A program made the translations under genes and the position numbers. Positions 1 to 10,500 of a DNA stretch of 64,000 bases are shown piece by piece (position 1 is the first letter of the stretch; each line of letters begins with the position of its first letter). The notes under the pieces were generated by a model. It saw only the letters and a list, made by a program, of their open reading frames with translations, ran no database searches and was not told where the DNA came from. The stretch comes from Jaminaea rosea (Eukaryota; Basidiomycota; Exobasidiomycetes; Microstromatales), in contig NW_020289983.1 in the NCBI RefSeq assembly GCF_003144245.1, positions 372,001 through 436,000 of the forward strand, read 5' to 3'.

Positions 1-961
1 TCAACCCTTCTCTCTCTCCGCCAGAAGATCTTACACGGCTCGGGCTTCTACGTCTTCAAGGGTTTCCCGGTCGACCGCTGGCCGATCGAGGTAACGGCTG
101 CCGCCTACCTAATGGTTGGGGCTTACCTCGGTAACAGTGTGAGCCAAAATGGACGCGGACACATTCTCGGGCACGTCAAAGATATCGAGGGTGACAAATT
201 TACTGGGGACAATATTGACAAGATTCGTTGGTACCCTGTCACCTTGAGGATAACAACGCTGCCAGGCGCTGACCTATTTCCCTTCATCGTGACCGGCAGG
301 CATCTATCGCACCTCGGCCCGTCAGCACTTTCACGTCGACTCCTCGGGCGGGCTCATCGGTCTCTGCTGCCTAGCACGTTCCCTAGAAGGAGGCGAAAGC
401 GACGTGGTCTCCTCTCACGCCCTTTGGAATCACCTTCAGGCCCACCGACCAGATGTGGCACGAACACTCGCCGAGCCCAATTGGTACTTTGATCGAAAGG
501 GCGAGGTTTCGACGAGCAAGGAGGGACAGAACCCGTGGATGAAGAGAAGCATCGCGACGTTGGTGAAGGGCCAGCCCGATAATCGCTTGACAGTGCAGAT
601 CGACCCGTACTACCTGTGGTCGACCACGCGTTTCGTCGAGGCGGGGCAGATTCCTCCCCTCTCCGCCGCTCAGAAGGAGGCTATGCAGGTCCTGGAGGAG
701 ACGGCCCAGAAGCTGGCTCTGCACATGATTCTTGAGGTGGGGGATTGCCAGTTCGTGTCGGACAGCAGTGTTCTCCATGCCAGGACGGCATACAAGGACC
801 ACCCGCCTCCGCATCCCCGTAGACATTTGCTCAGGCTGTGGTTGAGCACGCCCGTCTCGGAAGGAGGATGGGTGACCCCATTCCCTGATGCTGATCATCC
901 GAGGAGGGGAGGTATTCAGGTGGACGAGCAGCCCCATCGATGCCCGTTGGATGCAGAGTGA
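1..961 (+). CDS. TauD/TfdA-type Fe(II)/2-oxoglutarate dioxygenase (5'-partial)
   Basis: The gene runs in from the left edge. Bases 1-24 are a pyrimidine tract ending in CCGCCAG and may be the tail of an intron, with coding from 25. The visible exons are 25(or 1)-226 and 300-961, joined across a 73-nt intron (227-299). The codon split at 226/300 reads Arg and keeps the frame. The second exon carries an HxD iron-binding pair (His-Val-Asp in QHFHVDSSGG, about 321-350). Downstream are the distal His (SVLHARTAYKDH, about 770-800) and an Arg in RHLLRLWL that would hold 2-oxoglutarate. This order is typical of the TauD/clavaminate-synthase-like fold. Such enzymes hydroxylate or desulfonate small acids; the substrate cannot be told from sequence. 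The N-terminus is missing. The 3' end is a clean TGA, and SSL1 converges 71 bp downstream. Confidence 0.75.
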
Positions 962-1032
962 TACGATGATTATAGGCGGTGCTGCGATGCTATGATGCGA
1001 TTACGAATGATGATGATATGAAATGATGACGC

Positions 1033-2841
1033 TCACCCACATCCTGGACAGACGTACAGCTCCTCGTGTGTGTAGCTGTCGCACTCGAGGCAAAAGTGGC
1101 TGCCGCATTTTGGGCACTCGTATCGTGACGAGGTGGCTAGCGTCGCTGCTCCTCCACCTGCTTGTTCACCCTCGCCTTGACCATTGTCGTTGGATCCGTT
1201 GACTTGCGCATTGCTGCCATCGTTACCGCCCGCATCCATCACCTCATCCTCGCCCCCCTCTTCACCTCTCTGCCGACTCTCAACCGCTCTCACATACTCC
1301 TCCGGCAGTGGCGGAAAGACCTCATCGCACCCCAAGCAGGCTCTTTGCCATTTTCTTCTCCTGGCCGCACGCTGTCGAGCTAGCTCCTCCCAGCTGACTG
1401 CGACCCATCTCCTGACGGGGAACAGATGGCGGTAGGAGCGCGCCAAATGTGTGCTCATGACGACGGTCAAGCCGCAGACGGCACAGTCTGTAGGCACGTC
1501 GCAGAGCTTGGACCCACAGCGGGGGCAGAGGAAACCTGCGCTCGCCGATCCACCGGTTGAGGATGTTGCTGACGGCCCAGAGAAATCGTTGTTGCTTGAC
1601 GGCGGGTAGAGCTTGGCGTGACAGGCGCACAGAGTCGGAGGAGCATGTGTGGGCAAGCGAAGCGGAAAGCCCATTTGCATCAACTCGGCACCCGTGTCGT
1701 CCTCGCCATCTTCGTCCTCATCGCCAACCCGTCGCGACGCGGACTCTTCTTTCTTGACAATCTCCCTCGGACGGACGCCCTCCCGCACCAGATCCTCCAG
1801 ATGCCCCTCATTCAAGGCAACCCCGAACGTCCCGCCCGTCTCTTGGGCGATATCGCGCAAAATCTTCATCTCTGCCGAAAGGTGGATGAGATCAACTCTG
1901 ATGCCCGCTGCCTTGAGTGCAGCGACCGTTTGATGAATGTTTCCCGGGTCGCAGGAGGTCAAACTCCCGCTGAGCAGCAGGACCTCCCGGCTAGAGGTCG
2001 TCGGAAGATGCGCGAGGGTGGATCGAGCCATCTCGAGAGCATTTTGGAGACTTGGGTCGCCGCGGGGCTCCAGCCGTCGATTACGATTAGGAGGGGAGAG
2101 GGCGGCCAAGTGGTCAGCCGTATTGCCGCCCATGGGGACAAGCCGGTCTGCAACTCCGTCGCGCATGGCGAGGATGGCAAGCTGGCCGATGGGGTTCTGC
2201 TCAAAGTACTCGCTGACGAAGCGACGAGCTATGGGGAGAAGAAGGTCCAGTCTGGGCGTGTGTGCGTGCAGGGAGCGGTATGAGTTTTGCCTCGAGCGTG
2301 GCTCAGTCTTAGCCCTGTCTGTGGCTACTCACCTCGTCCCTCTGCCGCCGTCCTTCTCGTTCATGTTCTCGCTATCATCAATGACAAGGACCAGGTGCCT
2401 GATGATTCCTCTCCTCACTCTCCTCTCTTCCCTAGCCGCCCTCTTCCTCTTGCCTTGCGCCAACAAATGCTTTACCGATGCCTCTAAGCTCCCACTCTGA
2501 TCCTCCCCGACAACATCCCAAGAGCGCTGGAAGCTTGACTCCCATGCATATGACTTGCCGGCATCCTTGCTTGGACCACCAAGAGCACCCTTCTTCTTGG
2601 CAGTTGCGGCTGCGGATGCTTTACCCCGCCCGGACTTGGCCGCTTTACGGCGGGCAGCAGCAAAGTGTCGGCCATCATCGAAGTCGCCGTCATCTGCCAT
2701 GAGGAAGTCATCGCCCGAATCGTCGTCCTCTCCTCCCCCGCCGCCGCCGCCGCCAGCTACAAAGTCATCCGCCTCATCGTCGTCGTAGACGTAATCATCG
2801 TCTCGACGGGGACCTTTGGAGGTCGAGGCACGGGGTGGCAT
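1033..2841 (-). CDS. SSL1: TFIIH core subunit Ssl1/p44
   Basis: Two exons, 2841-2333 and 2290-1033, give 588 residues. The intron is only 42 nt (2332-2291), GTGAGT...GAG, with a GCTAAGA branch-like site. The first exon has an acidic Gly/Asp-rich head, then YAWESSFQRSWD and RRGIIRHLVLVIDDSENM, the start of the von Willebrand A domain typical of Ssl1. The second exon continues the VWA domain (FEQNPIGQLAILAMRDG, PRGDPSLQNALEMAR, SREVLLLSGSLTSCDPG). A C4 finger follows (CPRCGSKLC ... CAVC) with the diagnostic STHLARSYRHLFP, and a C-terminal RING-like C4C4 region ends at CPGCG. In TFIIH, p44 activates the XPD helicase in promoter opening and nucleotide-excision repair. Compared with yeast Ssl1 (about 460 aa) the extra length lies in low-complexity acidic inserts. 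It diverges from RAM1, 290 bp away. Confidence 0.93.
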
Positions 2842-3131
2842 GAGATGCGCTGCGCAGCAATGGATGGAGTGGTGGTGAGTGAGTTGGAAGATGACAATTC
2901 ACTCGCGTGCCATTGGCTCTCTCTCTCCGTCTCCGTCTCCGTCATCGACGCAGCTCTGTCCGTCCCCCTCGACTTGGCTCGTGCGTGCCGACGGAGCGAA
3001 GGAGGCGGCGCTTTTTCGACGAACAAAGGAACACATTTCCCACTTTCCGCTTGAAGCAGTGTCAAGGTAGAGAGAGAGGCGAGTTTCGCATCTTTCCATT
3101 GCATTCATTCCTGTCACCCCCTTCGCCCATC

Positions 3132-4832
3132 ATGGCCACCTCAACGGACCCTTTCCACACCCTCCTCTCCCTGCCGCACCGTCCCCTCAACGACGAGGCG
3201 AACCCCACCCCGACCTCTGTCGAGGAGTCATACGTCGAATCCGACATCCACGATGTGCTCCGGCCCTACACTACTGTATCACCGGATGTGTCCCCTGGCC
3301 CCATCCTGCGGCGGAAGGCCCACCTAGCATTCATCGGGAAGCTCCTAGCCAAGCCACTCCCTGCAGCCTATGTGGCCTTCGATTCGACGAGGCCTTGGTT
3401 GCTTTATTGGAGCCTTCATACGTACACGCTTCTCGGGCACCCGGTTGATGAGAAGTTGAAAATGCGAGCCGTGAGCACGCTGCTGAGCTGTCAAGACGTT
3501 GATAAGGGTGGCTTTGGCGGTAGCCCAGGCCACATCGGCCACCTGATGGCCACCTATGCTGCAATCAACGCCTTGTGCATCGTAGGCGGCCCGGGAGCTG
3601 TTCCATCCCGCCAAGAGTGTGAGCAGGTATCTGCGGGCAAGACCACCCTCGCCAAGCTGGGCAAGGCAGGATGGGATGGGATCGATCGCAAGAAGCTGTA
3701 CGCCTGGATGATGAGGCTCAAGCAGCCTGATGGGAGCTTCACGGTTCATGAGGGTGGGGAGGTCGACGTGAGGGCCAGCTACTGCGTTTGGTGCATTGCG
3801 ACGCTCACAGGGACGGGAACGAGAGAGCTTTTCGAAGGGATGAGTGACTTCTTGGCAAGGTGAGTAGATCGTTTCGACGCTCAAGGAAGAGGAAGCTGAC
3901 GTTCACTATCGCCCGCTCGCAGCTGCCAATCCTACGAAGGTGGGCTAAGCTCAACTTCCTTCCCGACGTACAACCCCAACCTCCAGCTCGACAACTCCTC
4001 GCCACGCCCAGCACTAGGAGAAGCGCACGGCGGTTACGCGTTCTGTGCTGCAGCGGCCTACCTCGGTCTCTCTCTCCTCGAAGACCCCCTTCACTCCAGC
4101 GCCTCCTCGTCGTCCACCGCGCCAGAACGCCGACAACGTCTTGACGTACGGAAGCTGACCCGGTGGACTCTCGGCTTGCAATGTCCCTTCCCATCACAAG
4201 GTGGTGGCTACAAGGGTCGGATCAACAAGCTAGTCGATGGGTGCTACTCCTGGTTCTCAGGTGCAGGGATGTGGGGCGTAGTCGAGTCACTACAGCAGGT
4301 CGAGAAGGAGACTACAACGTCACACAAGAACGCTTCGCCCTCAGCAGCGCCTCTCACGATACCGGAACTGTGGGATCGCCCAGCATTGCAAGCTTACATT
4401 CTCTGCGTCGCACAATCCATCCCGTCGGACTGCTCTACCCCAGCCGAAGCAGCAGCCTCGACAGCAGAGGGAGGGCTGAGGGACAAGCCGGGCAAAAAGG
4501 CGGATGCGTACCACACATGCTACAATTTGGCAGGGCTGAGCGCTGCGCAACATGTTGTCCGGCCGTGTAGGGAGACGAGGGAGTTCTGCTACAAGAGTTG
4601 GAAGGGTGCAGAAGAGAAGGAGGAGAACGAGGAACTAAGACGGAGGGTCTTCTCGTCAATGCTGGGCTTTAATTTGGCGCCAGGCAGGGAGAAGATCGTG
4701 CTCGGCCATCATGATGGTTCGGGGAAGGGTGACGGCGCGAGGAATGAGGTGCTGCCGACCCATCCGGTGCTCAACGTGGGCTTTGTGCAGGTGAGAGGGA
4801 TGATGCTTTGGGCTTATGGTCAGGAGGCGTAG
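3132..4832 (+). CDS. RAM1: Protein farnesyltransferase beta subunit
   Basis: Exons 3132-3859 and 3923-4832 (63-nt intron) encode 545 residues. The ATG at 3132 follows a CT-rich leader. An in-frame open stretch upstream has no better start. FTase-beta landmarks occur in order: RPWLLYWSLHTYTLLG, CQD..KGGFGGSPGHIGHL, TYAAINALCIVGG, LKQPDGSFTVHEGGEVDVR, and, after the intron, CQSYEGGLS and EAHGGYAFC. The zinc ligands are present as Asp and Cys in LVDGCYSW (about residues 348 and 350) and His in YHTCYNLAGL (about 440). The enzyme attaches farnesyl to CaaX cysteines in the cytosol with a Ram2-type alpha subunit, which is not in this window. The Cdc42 encoded at 42 kb ends in CAIL, a Leu-ending box normally handled by GGTase-I, so it is probably not this enzyme's main substrate. 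Confidence 0.93.
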
Positions 4833-4935
4833 CCATCGCGGGACGAGGAAGGGAGCACAACATCCCTGTATCGCAGGTAGCATTGTCTTGCGAGTAAGAG
4901 AGGATAGATACCATCCCGCGTCATCACGAACTCCA

Positions 4936-6879
4936 TCATGACTGGCCCTCCCTCCGATCAACCCGTTGCTCCGATTTGTCCGGCACACGTGCAGCAGCAG
5001 CCATAGCATGAGCTCCCTTCCTCCCCTTCAACACATCAGCGTAAAGCCTGCCAGAACCATACTGCGTGTATTTGCAGGGCTGAAACAGCTCCAGGTGGGG
5101 CAGCGGTGCAGTTGTGTCTGGCGGCGCATGCCTCGAACTAACGGCATGCTCGTCACGGGCGGCCCTGCCGCCGTACAAGTTCGGATAACGGATCCCGCGC
5201 CACTCTTCTTCGAACTTGGCCAGGACCTCGGCATCCTCCAGTAGATTGAAGAGGGAGGCAGGTTCCGGGTTGGAGTAGGAGTGACATTCTGAGGCTCGAA
5301 GCTGGCGATACGCTGCTTTGTCCCAATGTTGGCCGTTGAGACCAGGAGTCATGTGCACGGTGAAGGTACCGTTTGCTGGTCCGGAGTTGTGCGCTGAGGC
5401 AGATCCGGGGCCGTAGAGGTGGCTTCGTGGACGTGGAGGCGGGCCGCCGGTGCTAGGAGTTCCCGTTGTTCCCAATGGGCGCGGAAGGGCTGAGGCGGAC
5501 GGAGGTGGTGGGCGGGGAGGTCGAGGCCCGGCGGGCTTCTGCTGCTGTTGCTGCTTTGCTGCGTCGTCGCCCTCCTTTTTTGCCGCAGCTGGCGGTACTG
5601 GTTGAGGGCGAGGCTTCGATGACCCAACTAGAGAGTCCCACATATCTGATCCGCGAGGCTTCATGGGGGGAAGCGGCATTGGACGGCGTGGTGGCTGTCC
5701 TGCAGCTGCGCCCGGTGCTGTTTGTCCTTGCGGCTTGCGAGGGATGGGAGAAGAGAGAGAAGAGCCGCCTGCTCCGTCCGCCGAATGAGACGGAGACGAG
5801 GACGAGGGCCCGCTTGCCGCAGTGACCGCTGCGCTTGCTCTGATCTTTCCTACTGCGGACTTGGGGTCGTTGTCGCTGCCGCCTGCCTTTGATAATTGCT
5901 TCTTGTTACCTGCAGGAGCAGCAGATTTGGCCTTGCCGCCTGAGGCGCTTGCTTTGCCTTTTGTGCTGTCCGAGCTCTTGACTCCCTTCGTGGAAGAATT
6001 GCTTGTCTTCTTGGCGGAGCTCTTGCCACTACCTGAGCGGCCGGACGTCTTCTTCTCGTCCTCCTCGTAGTCGCCCTCACTGCTAGCGACATCCTGCATC
6101 TCCTCATCCGAGTCGCTCTCTAGCAGCGCATCTGCGTCATCGTAGTCGCTACGCCTGGCTTTCTTGAGCGCAGAGCCCCGCGAGGTATCCTCTGGCTTGC
6201 GCTTCTTGCGTTTCATCGAAATGTCGCCGCCCTCGTCATCATCGTGGTCGCCTCCCGCACCGCTGGTGCTCTCGCGCGGCCTGCGCATCTTCCTCTTGAC
6301 TGGAGCTATCACTTCCTCTTCGTCCTCCTCATCACTGTCTGCCATGCCTCTCAGCTCGTCGCGCAGGGATGAGGAACCACTTTGAGGAGCCGCATCCAGT
6401 GAAAAGCCATCGGCCTGCTGGACTTGCTGCTGCTGCTGCTGCGCTTTGCTACGATCGACGTTGAGCTTGACTTTGATGCTCTTCTTTGGCTTCGCCGCTG
6501 TCTCAGTCGTAGCAGCATCACCTTGCTCCTCAGCTGCGGTGGAGCCCTGCCTGGTGACCTCTTTCACCTTGATGCGACGCCTGGAAGTTGACGCCTCTGC
6601 CTGAGAGGGCGCCGCTGCAGGCTGACCTTCCTCGTTCTGCGCATCATCATGTCCAACATCACCAGCTTGTTGCGACTTCCTCCTTGGTCTCCCGCTCCTC
6701 CTTCTGCTCGAGCCAGGCGCGTCCATCGCGCTGTTGAGGTGAACCCCGCTGTCGTCTTCTGGCTCAGTTGCTTGCCCCGGCGTCGGCGGCGGCTGGATCT
6801 CGTCCAGGTCCGTAAGATCAGACTCAGAGCCGGACCCTGCGTCACCGAGGGATGAGAATGAGGAGGAGCGTGGGCCCAT
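4936..6879 (-). CDS. Hypothetical nuclear protein with AT-hook-like motif
   Basis: A single exon of 647 residues from the ATG at 6879. The frame stays open upstream to 6930, but only a TTG lies there. The protein is not recognised. Most of it is low complexity: Ser/Asp/Glu-rich acidic blocks alternate with Lys/Arg-rich segments, then a Pro-rich stretch. GRPRRK at about residues 63-68 resembles an AT-hook core. The last 150 or so residues look folded and contain the only dense aromatic run (THMTPGLNGQHWDKAAYRQL, ECHSYSNPEPASLFNLLED, EEWRGIRYPNLYGG). This suggests a chromatin-associated protein with a small C-terminal domain. No enzymatic motif is seen. It converges on RAM1 with 103 bp between stops and diverges from the small membrane protein at 7259. 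Confidence 0.75.
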   Translation of the reverse strand: MGPRSSSFSSLGDAGSGSESDLTDLDEIQPPPTPGQATEPEDDSGVHLNSAMDAPGSSRRRSGRPRRKSQQAGDVGHDDAQNEEGQPAAAPSQAEASTSRRRIKVKEVTRQGSTAAEEQGDAATTETAAKPKKSIKVKLNVDRSKAQQQQQQVQQADGFSLDAAPQSGSSSLRDELRGMADSDEEDEEEVIAPVKRKMRRPRESTSGAGGDHDDDEGGDISMKRKKRKPEDTSRGSALKKARRSDYDDADALLESDSDEEMQDVASSEGDYEEDEKKTSGRSGSGKSSAKKTSNSSTKGVKSSDSTKGKASASGGKAKSAAPAGNKKQLSKAGGSDNDPKSAVGKIRASAAVTAASGPSSSSPSHSADGAGGSSLSSPIPRKPQGQTAPGAAAGQPPRRPMPLPPMKPRGSDMWDSLVGSSKPRPQPVPPAAAKKEGDDAAKQQQQQKPAGPRPPRPPPPSASALPRPLGTTGTPSTGGPPPRPRSHLYGPGSASAHNSGPANGTFTVHMTPGLNGQHWDKAAYRQLRASECHSYSNPEPASLFNLLEDAEVLAKFEEEWRGIRYPNLYGGRAARDEHAVSSRHAPPDTTAPLPHLELFQPCKYTQYGSGRLYADVLKGRKGAHAMAAAARVPDKSEQRVDRREGQS

Positions 6880-7258
6880 GATGCAAGAGAAGGAAGCAAA
6901 GACGGGAAAAGGAGCGAGAGCGGCAGTCAATTACCTCGACTCGCAGTCGACAAAAGTGAACTGATTAGCCTCCGCTCGACACGACGAGCTGCTCCCGTTT
7001 ATCACAGTCGTCGGCCTCCGTTCCGGCGGGGCGGTAGTGGGGCAGCAATGCACGGGCCTCAGCTACTGGACCCTGGAGCTGACTTTAGCTCCACTCCTTC
7101 AATCGATTCCATCTCACCGGGCGACCACCTCACAGCAGCAATCCCGCGAGCGACAGCTTCACTTTTACTCATACAGCGCTCTCACTGGAGACTCTGCCCC
7201 TTCACCCACACCGCCAAGCAGCGGCATACGCTGCACGCTCCCTCTTCTCGCTCTCAAC
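6880..7258. promoter_or_regulatory. Divergent intergenic region
   Basis: This 379-bp stretch separates the starts of the AT-hook protein and the small membrane protein. It holds pyrimidine-rich tracts close to the plus-strand ATG. I see no gene, and no regulatory motif I can name with confidence. Confidence 0.4.
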
Positions 7259-7885
7259 ATGGCCTCTCGTTCCTATATCCCTCCCACACCGGAGGAGATC
7301 CAAAAGGGCAAAGAGTCGCGCGACAAGGTGCTGAGCGCAGCAGAGGTGGGAATGGTCAACAAGCAGGCGCAAATCAACGCGACTGTTACCGGGGTCCTGT
7401 CTGGGATACTGAGTGAGTTGGGTAGGGCACGATGTTCACTCGTAGCAGCATGTTGCTGAGACCCAGCATTCAATTTACTTCACTACATCCAGCCGGCGTA
7501 CTCTCACGCCGCTTCTTCGGCTTCTCACCAAATGCTGCGGTGATGACAGCGATTGGTGAGTCGCGGGGCAGCAGTCAGCAGCTCAGCTAGCTGTCATACG
7601 CCGGGACTAACCACTTCTCCTCCTTGTTCGCCCACCTTCACAGGCTCCGGCTGCTTCCTCGCCTACATTGAGAGCCGCACAGAGGTACAGCGAGGCATGG
7701 CAGCTTTGACGTATGCTCGTCAGCAGAGGGCGGGCGTGCGACCAGACGAACTATCAGCGGCGCAGCAGCCCATACCGGGAATTCAGTGGGATCTCAAAGC
7801 AGGCGAGGAGTCGCGCTTCGATGCTGGTGTGGGCGGGATGCACGAGTACAGGGATCGAGGTGCAACGACTCGTGGAGATCACTGA
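7259..7885 (+). CDS. Small two-helix membrane protein, possibly OCIA-like
   Basis: Three exons, 7259-7412, 7493-7555 and 7644-7885, give 152 residues; all junctions keep the frame (Thr split at the first, Gly at the second). The N-terminus is soluble (SYIPPTPEEIQKGKESRDK). Two short hydrophobic helices rich in small residues follow, roughly residues 40-58 (INATVTGVLSGILTGVL) and 65-82 (NAAVMTAIGSGCFLAYIE), then a polar tail. The layout 'YIP..EE', polar helix, two Gly/Ala-rich helices resembles OCIA-domain proteins of mitochondria and endosomes, but this is a similarity of pattern only. The gene lies between the AT-hook protein and NAB2 and has its own short leader. I am confident it is a real gene and not confident of its function. 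Confidence 0.65.
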
Positions 7886-8505
7886 GCAATGAGCAATACC
7901 AAAAGTAAAAGCATCGACCGCCTCTTGACCTTGCCCTTTCCCTGAGGACCATAAAGATGGTGAAATGGTGAAGGTATGTCCGAGCCTCCGGCCCACTTTC
8001 TGAGCGGTTGAAACGCACAGAAAGCAAGGGCACTAAGACGCTCGAGCGGGTGGTCAACATGAGAGTGTATTCCACACGAGAGGGTTGCTAATCCGCTCCC
8101 TGGAGTCGCTTAAGTCTCGGCTTGATGCTTGACACTCTGCGAAATTAACACGAATGTTAAACTGGGCAAAAATGAAAACGGCCCAGGCGAGTAACACGGT
8201 TTAGCATCGCCTTGCCGCGGCGAGCGGGCTGCGCTCTTCGACATTTATACAGCGAAAAGTCGCTATGCCTGCAACGCTTGTGCTGTTCAGTTGAACGGAG
8301 GGGCGGATGGAGGCGCTCGCTCGGCCAAAAAGTCGACGAGAGACGACTAGGGCGGGGCGTTCCTCGCACGACACTTGAGCAACTTTGCTTTCATTCCAAT
8401 CCGCATCGACCCTCGACCCTCACCATCCATCTCGTCGAGGCGTCACCCACTACATTACGCAACAGCACGACATTATCTCTTCCTCATCCGCCTCAACTCA
8501 ACATC
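7886..8505. other. Intergenic, upstream of NAB2
   Basis: A 620-bp stretch with no supported gene. It contains a TTTATAC sequence near 8245 that could serve as a weak TATA-like element. A long in-frame extension upstream of the NAB2 ATG, from 8212, has no conserved look and is taken as 5' leader. Confidence 0.35.
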
Positions 8506-10371
8506 ATGTCCTCCTCATCCTACTCACCCATTCCCCTTGACATCCGCTCCCCTCTCTCAGCCACACTGCAAACCTCCATCCAGCATAACCTCGCCTCGCG
8601 GGGCTACGCGACAGAGGATGACCCCGTCATGGCCGAGTACATCCTGGTCATGCTAGCGAACAGTAAGGCGAAGGAACAAATTGACGCAGAGCTTTCAGAT
8701 CTGATTGGGGCGGACACGTACGAGGCGAGCTTCACGGAGTGGCTGTGGAGCGAAGCGCAGAGGGTACTGAGCGGGGGTGAGCCAGGGCCGTCAATACCTG
8801 TAGGAGAGGCAGGACCACCGCAGGCTGAGGTGTCGATGGATGCTGCGGTGGATGCCGATACTAGGTCACCGCCACCGGCAGCGCTGCGTCGCTCCTCTCG
8901 CTCACCAGAGCTGCAGCGCAGACGCTCCCAGTCGCCACCCTCGCGCAGCCGCGCAGGTGGATGGGAAGGGCGCAATGACGACGGTGGCTACGGACGAGGC
9001 TACAGACAGGATCGTGGTGGACCAAGAGATCGCGACTCAAGATACGGCGCTCCTCGTCCGCCTCGAGAGCTCTTCGATTCAGCGTTGGGCGCCGCAGGGA
9101 CGAGTGGGAGGGAACGTCGTGCGATGAGGGAAGGCAGAGGACAGCAAGGCGACGAGGTGGGAGAACGAAGGCTGGCTATGGATGACGAGCAACTTCAAGC
9201 GCCGCACCGCGAGGTCAGAATACGTGGCTCTGCTCCTACTGCCCCCGACGCAGTGCCTACTGGCCCTCGCGAGCTCTTCGCTCGCTCCATGAACGCAGCT
9301 GCTCAGCCACCAAGAGGTCTTCGCAACAATGGCCGCAATGGCCATCAAGCACCTCCAAATGGAAGCGGGCTGAGTCTTCTAGCAAGAGCGGGGGTCCCCG
9401 ACCCACGCGCGGCAGCGTTCGTACCTACGGGCCCCGCTTCGGCCGGCTCGAGTATGCCCAACACGCTCTTCTCGCGCATTGACCCAATGTTGCCCAACAA
9501 CGCGCCGCCGCCATCCGCTGAGTCAACCCAGTCCAGCTCGGCGCTTCCCACTCAACCGACACAAACATCCCTCTGTCGCTGGTCCCTCGGCTGCACCGCC
9601 CCGACATGCGCCTACTCCCACCCATCACCCAGCGCCGCCCTGGCACGTCGCAGGGCGGGCGAGTCAACAACGGCCACCGCAGACGACCCCGTGATCACGA
9701 GCGAGCGTCCCTGCTTCTACGGGGTGGGTTGCACAAACAAGGAGTGCGGGTTTAGCCACGTCAGTCCCGCTGTGCTCTTTGCGCAAATGAAGAGCAGTCG
9801 TAACGCGGCAGAGACCGCCGCAGCTGCGGTCGATACCACTGCGACGCCCTGTCGCTTTGCGGATAAGTGCAGCAATGCCTCATGCGGGTACGCACACTTC
9901 GATGCAGAAGGAAAGCCGGCACCTAGCCCTGCGCTGGCGAGATTGTTGCGACCTGCGACACAGAATGACGGACAAGCGGCGGGGATGCAACAAGACGAGA
10001 GCGAAGGTGATGTGGAGATCAACACAGAGATGGTAGATGGTGAGGCCGCTGATGGGGACATGGCGATGGAGCGAGGCGCAGATGGGAAACCCCTCGCCCT
10101 CGATCGCCCTCTGGACGGCGGCGCTTCGACGCCCAACGGCTCATCAGGAGGTGCTAAGCCCTGCAAGTTTGGCAGCGGCTGTATGCGACATGACTGCTGG
10201 TTCTCGCATCCTGAGTGGAGGAAGACCACAGCCCAGGTTGACGAGAACGGTAATGCCGACGCCGGCGCTGGTGGCGGGAAACTGCACATTTCCGACCGTT
10301 TGAGTCGCTTTGACCGCGATGGGGAGATGGATGGAGATGCAGAGGTGGAGAGGATCATACCCGTAGCATGA
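8506..10371 (+). CDS. NAB2: Nab2-like CCCH zinc-finger poly(A)-RNA-binding protein
   Basis: A single exon of 621 residues. The ATG at 8506 opens MSSSSYSPIPLDIRSPLSAT and is preferred over the extension to 8212. The first 95 or so residues form an all-helical block (LQTSIQHNLASRGYATEDD, VMAEYILVMLANSK, TEWLWSEAQRVL) like the PWI-fold N-domain of Nab2/ZC3H14. An RG-rich segment follows (about 145-185). Four tandem fingers of exact C-X5-C-X4-C-X3-H spacing, typical of Nab2, lie at about residues 356, 403, 448 and 552. Yeast Nab2 has seven, so this is a reduced set. Nab2 binds poly(A) in the nucleus and controls tail length and mRNA export. A short PRELF-containing motif occurs twice in the linker (about 185 and 252). 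The assignment rests on finger spacing and the N-domain. Confidence 0.78.
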   Translation: MSSSSYSPIPLDIRSPLSATLQTSIQHNLASRGYATEDDPVMAEYILVMLANSKAKEQIDAELSDLIGADTYEASFTEWLWSEAQRVLSGGEPGPSIPVGEAGPPQAEVSMDAAVDADTRSPPPAALRRSSRSPELQRRRSQSPPSRSRAGGWEGRNDDGGYGRGYRQDRGGPRDRDSRYGAPRPPRELFDSALGAAGTSGRERRAMREGRGQQGDEVGERRLAMDDEQLQAPHREVRIRGSAPTAPDAVPTGPRELFARSMNAAAQPPRGLRNNGRNGHQAPPNGSGLSLLARAGVPDPRAAAFVPTGPASAGSSMPNTLFSRIDPMLPNNAPPPSAESTQSSSALPTQPTQTSLCRWSLGCTAPTCAYSHPSPSAALARRRAGESTTATADDPVITSERPCFYGVGCTNKECGFSHVSPAVLFAQMKSSRNAAETAAAAVDTTATPCRFADKCSNASCGYAHFDAEGKPAPSPALARLLRPATQNDGQAAGMQQDESEGDVEINTEMVDGEAADGDMAMERGADGKPLALDRPLDGGASTPNGSSGGAKPCKFGSGCMRHDCWFSHPEWRKTTAQVDENGNADAGAGGGKLHISDRLSRFDRDGEMDGDAEVERIIPVA

Positions 10372-10500
10372 TGCGAAGGACGAGCGGTGAGGTCGATAAT
10401 CTGTGATATTCTTGTGCTACCTTATCCAAATGCCACGCCTCAGCGACACGTCCCTTGCCCTCCGTCATCCTCGATGACCTCCTGCTCTGCTTGCCCTGAC

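Noticed and set aside
6880-6930. Longer N-terminus for the AT-hook protein
   Set aside because: Needs a TTG start; the ATG at 6879 is the first proper start.
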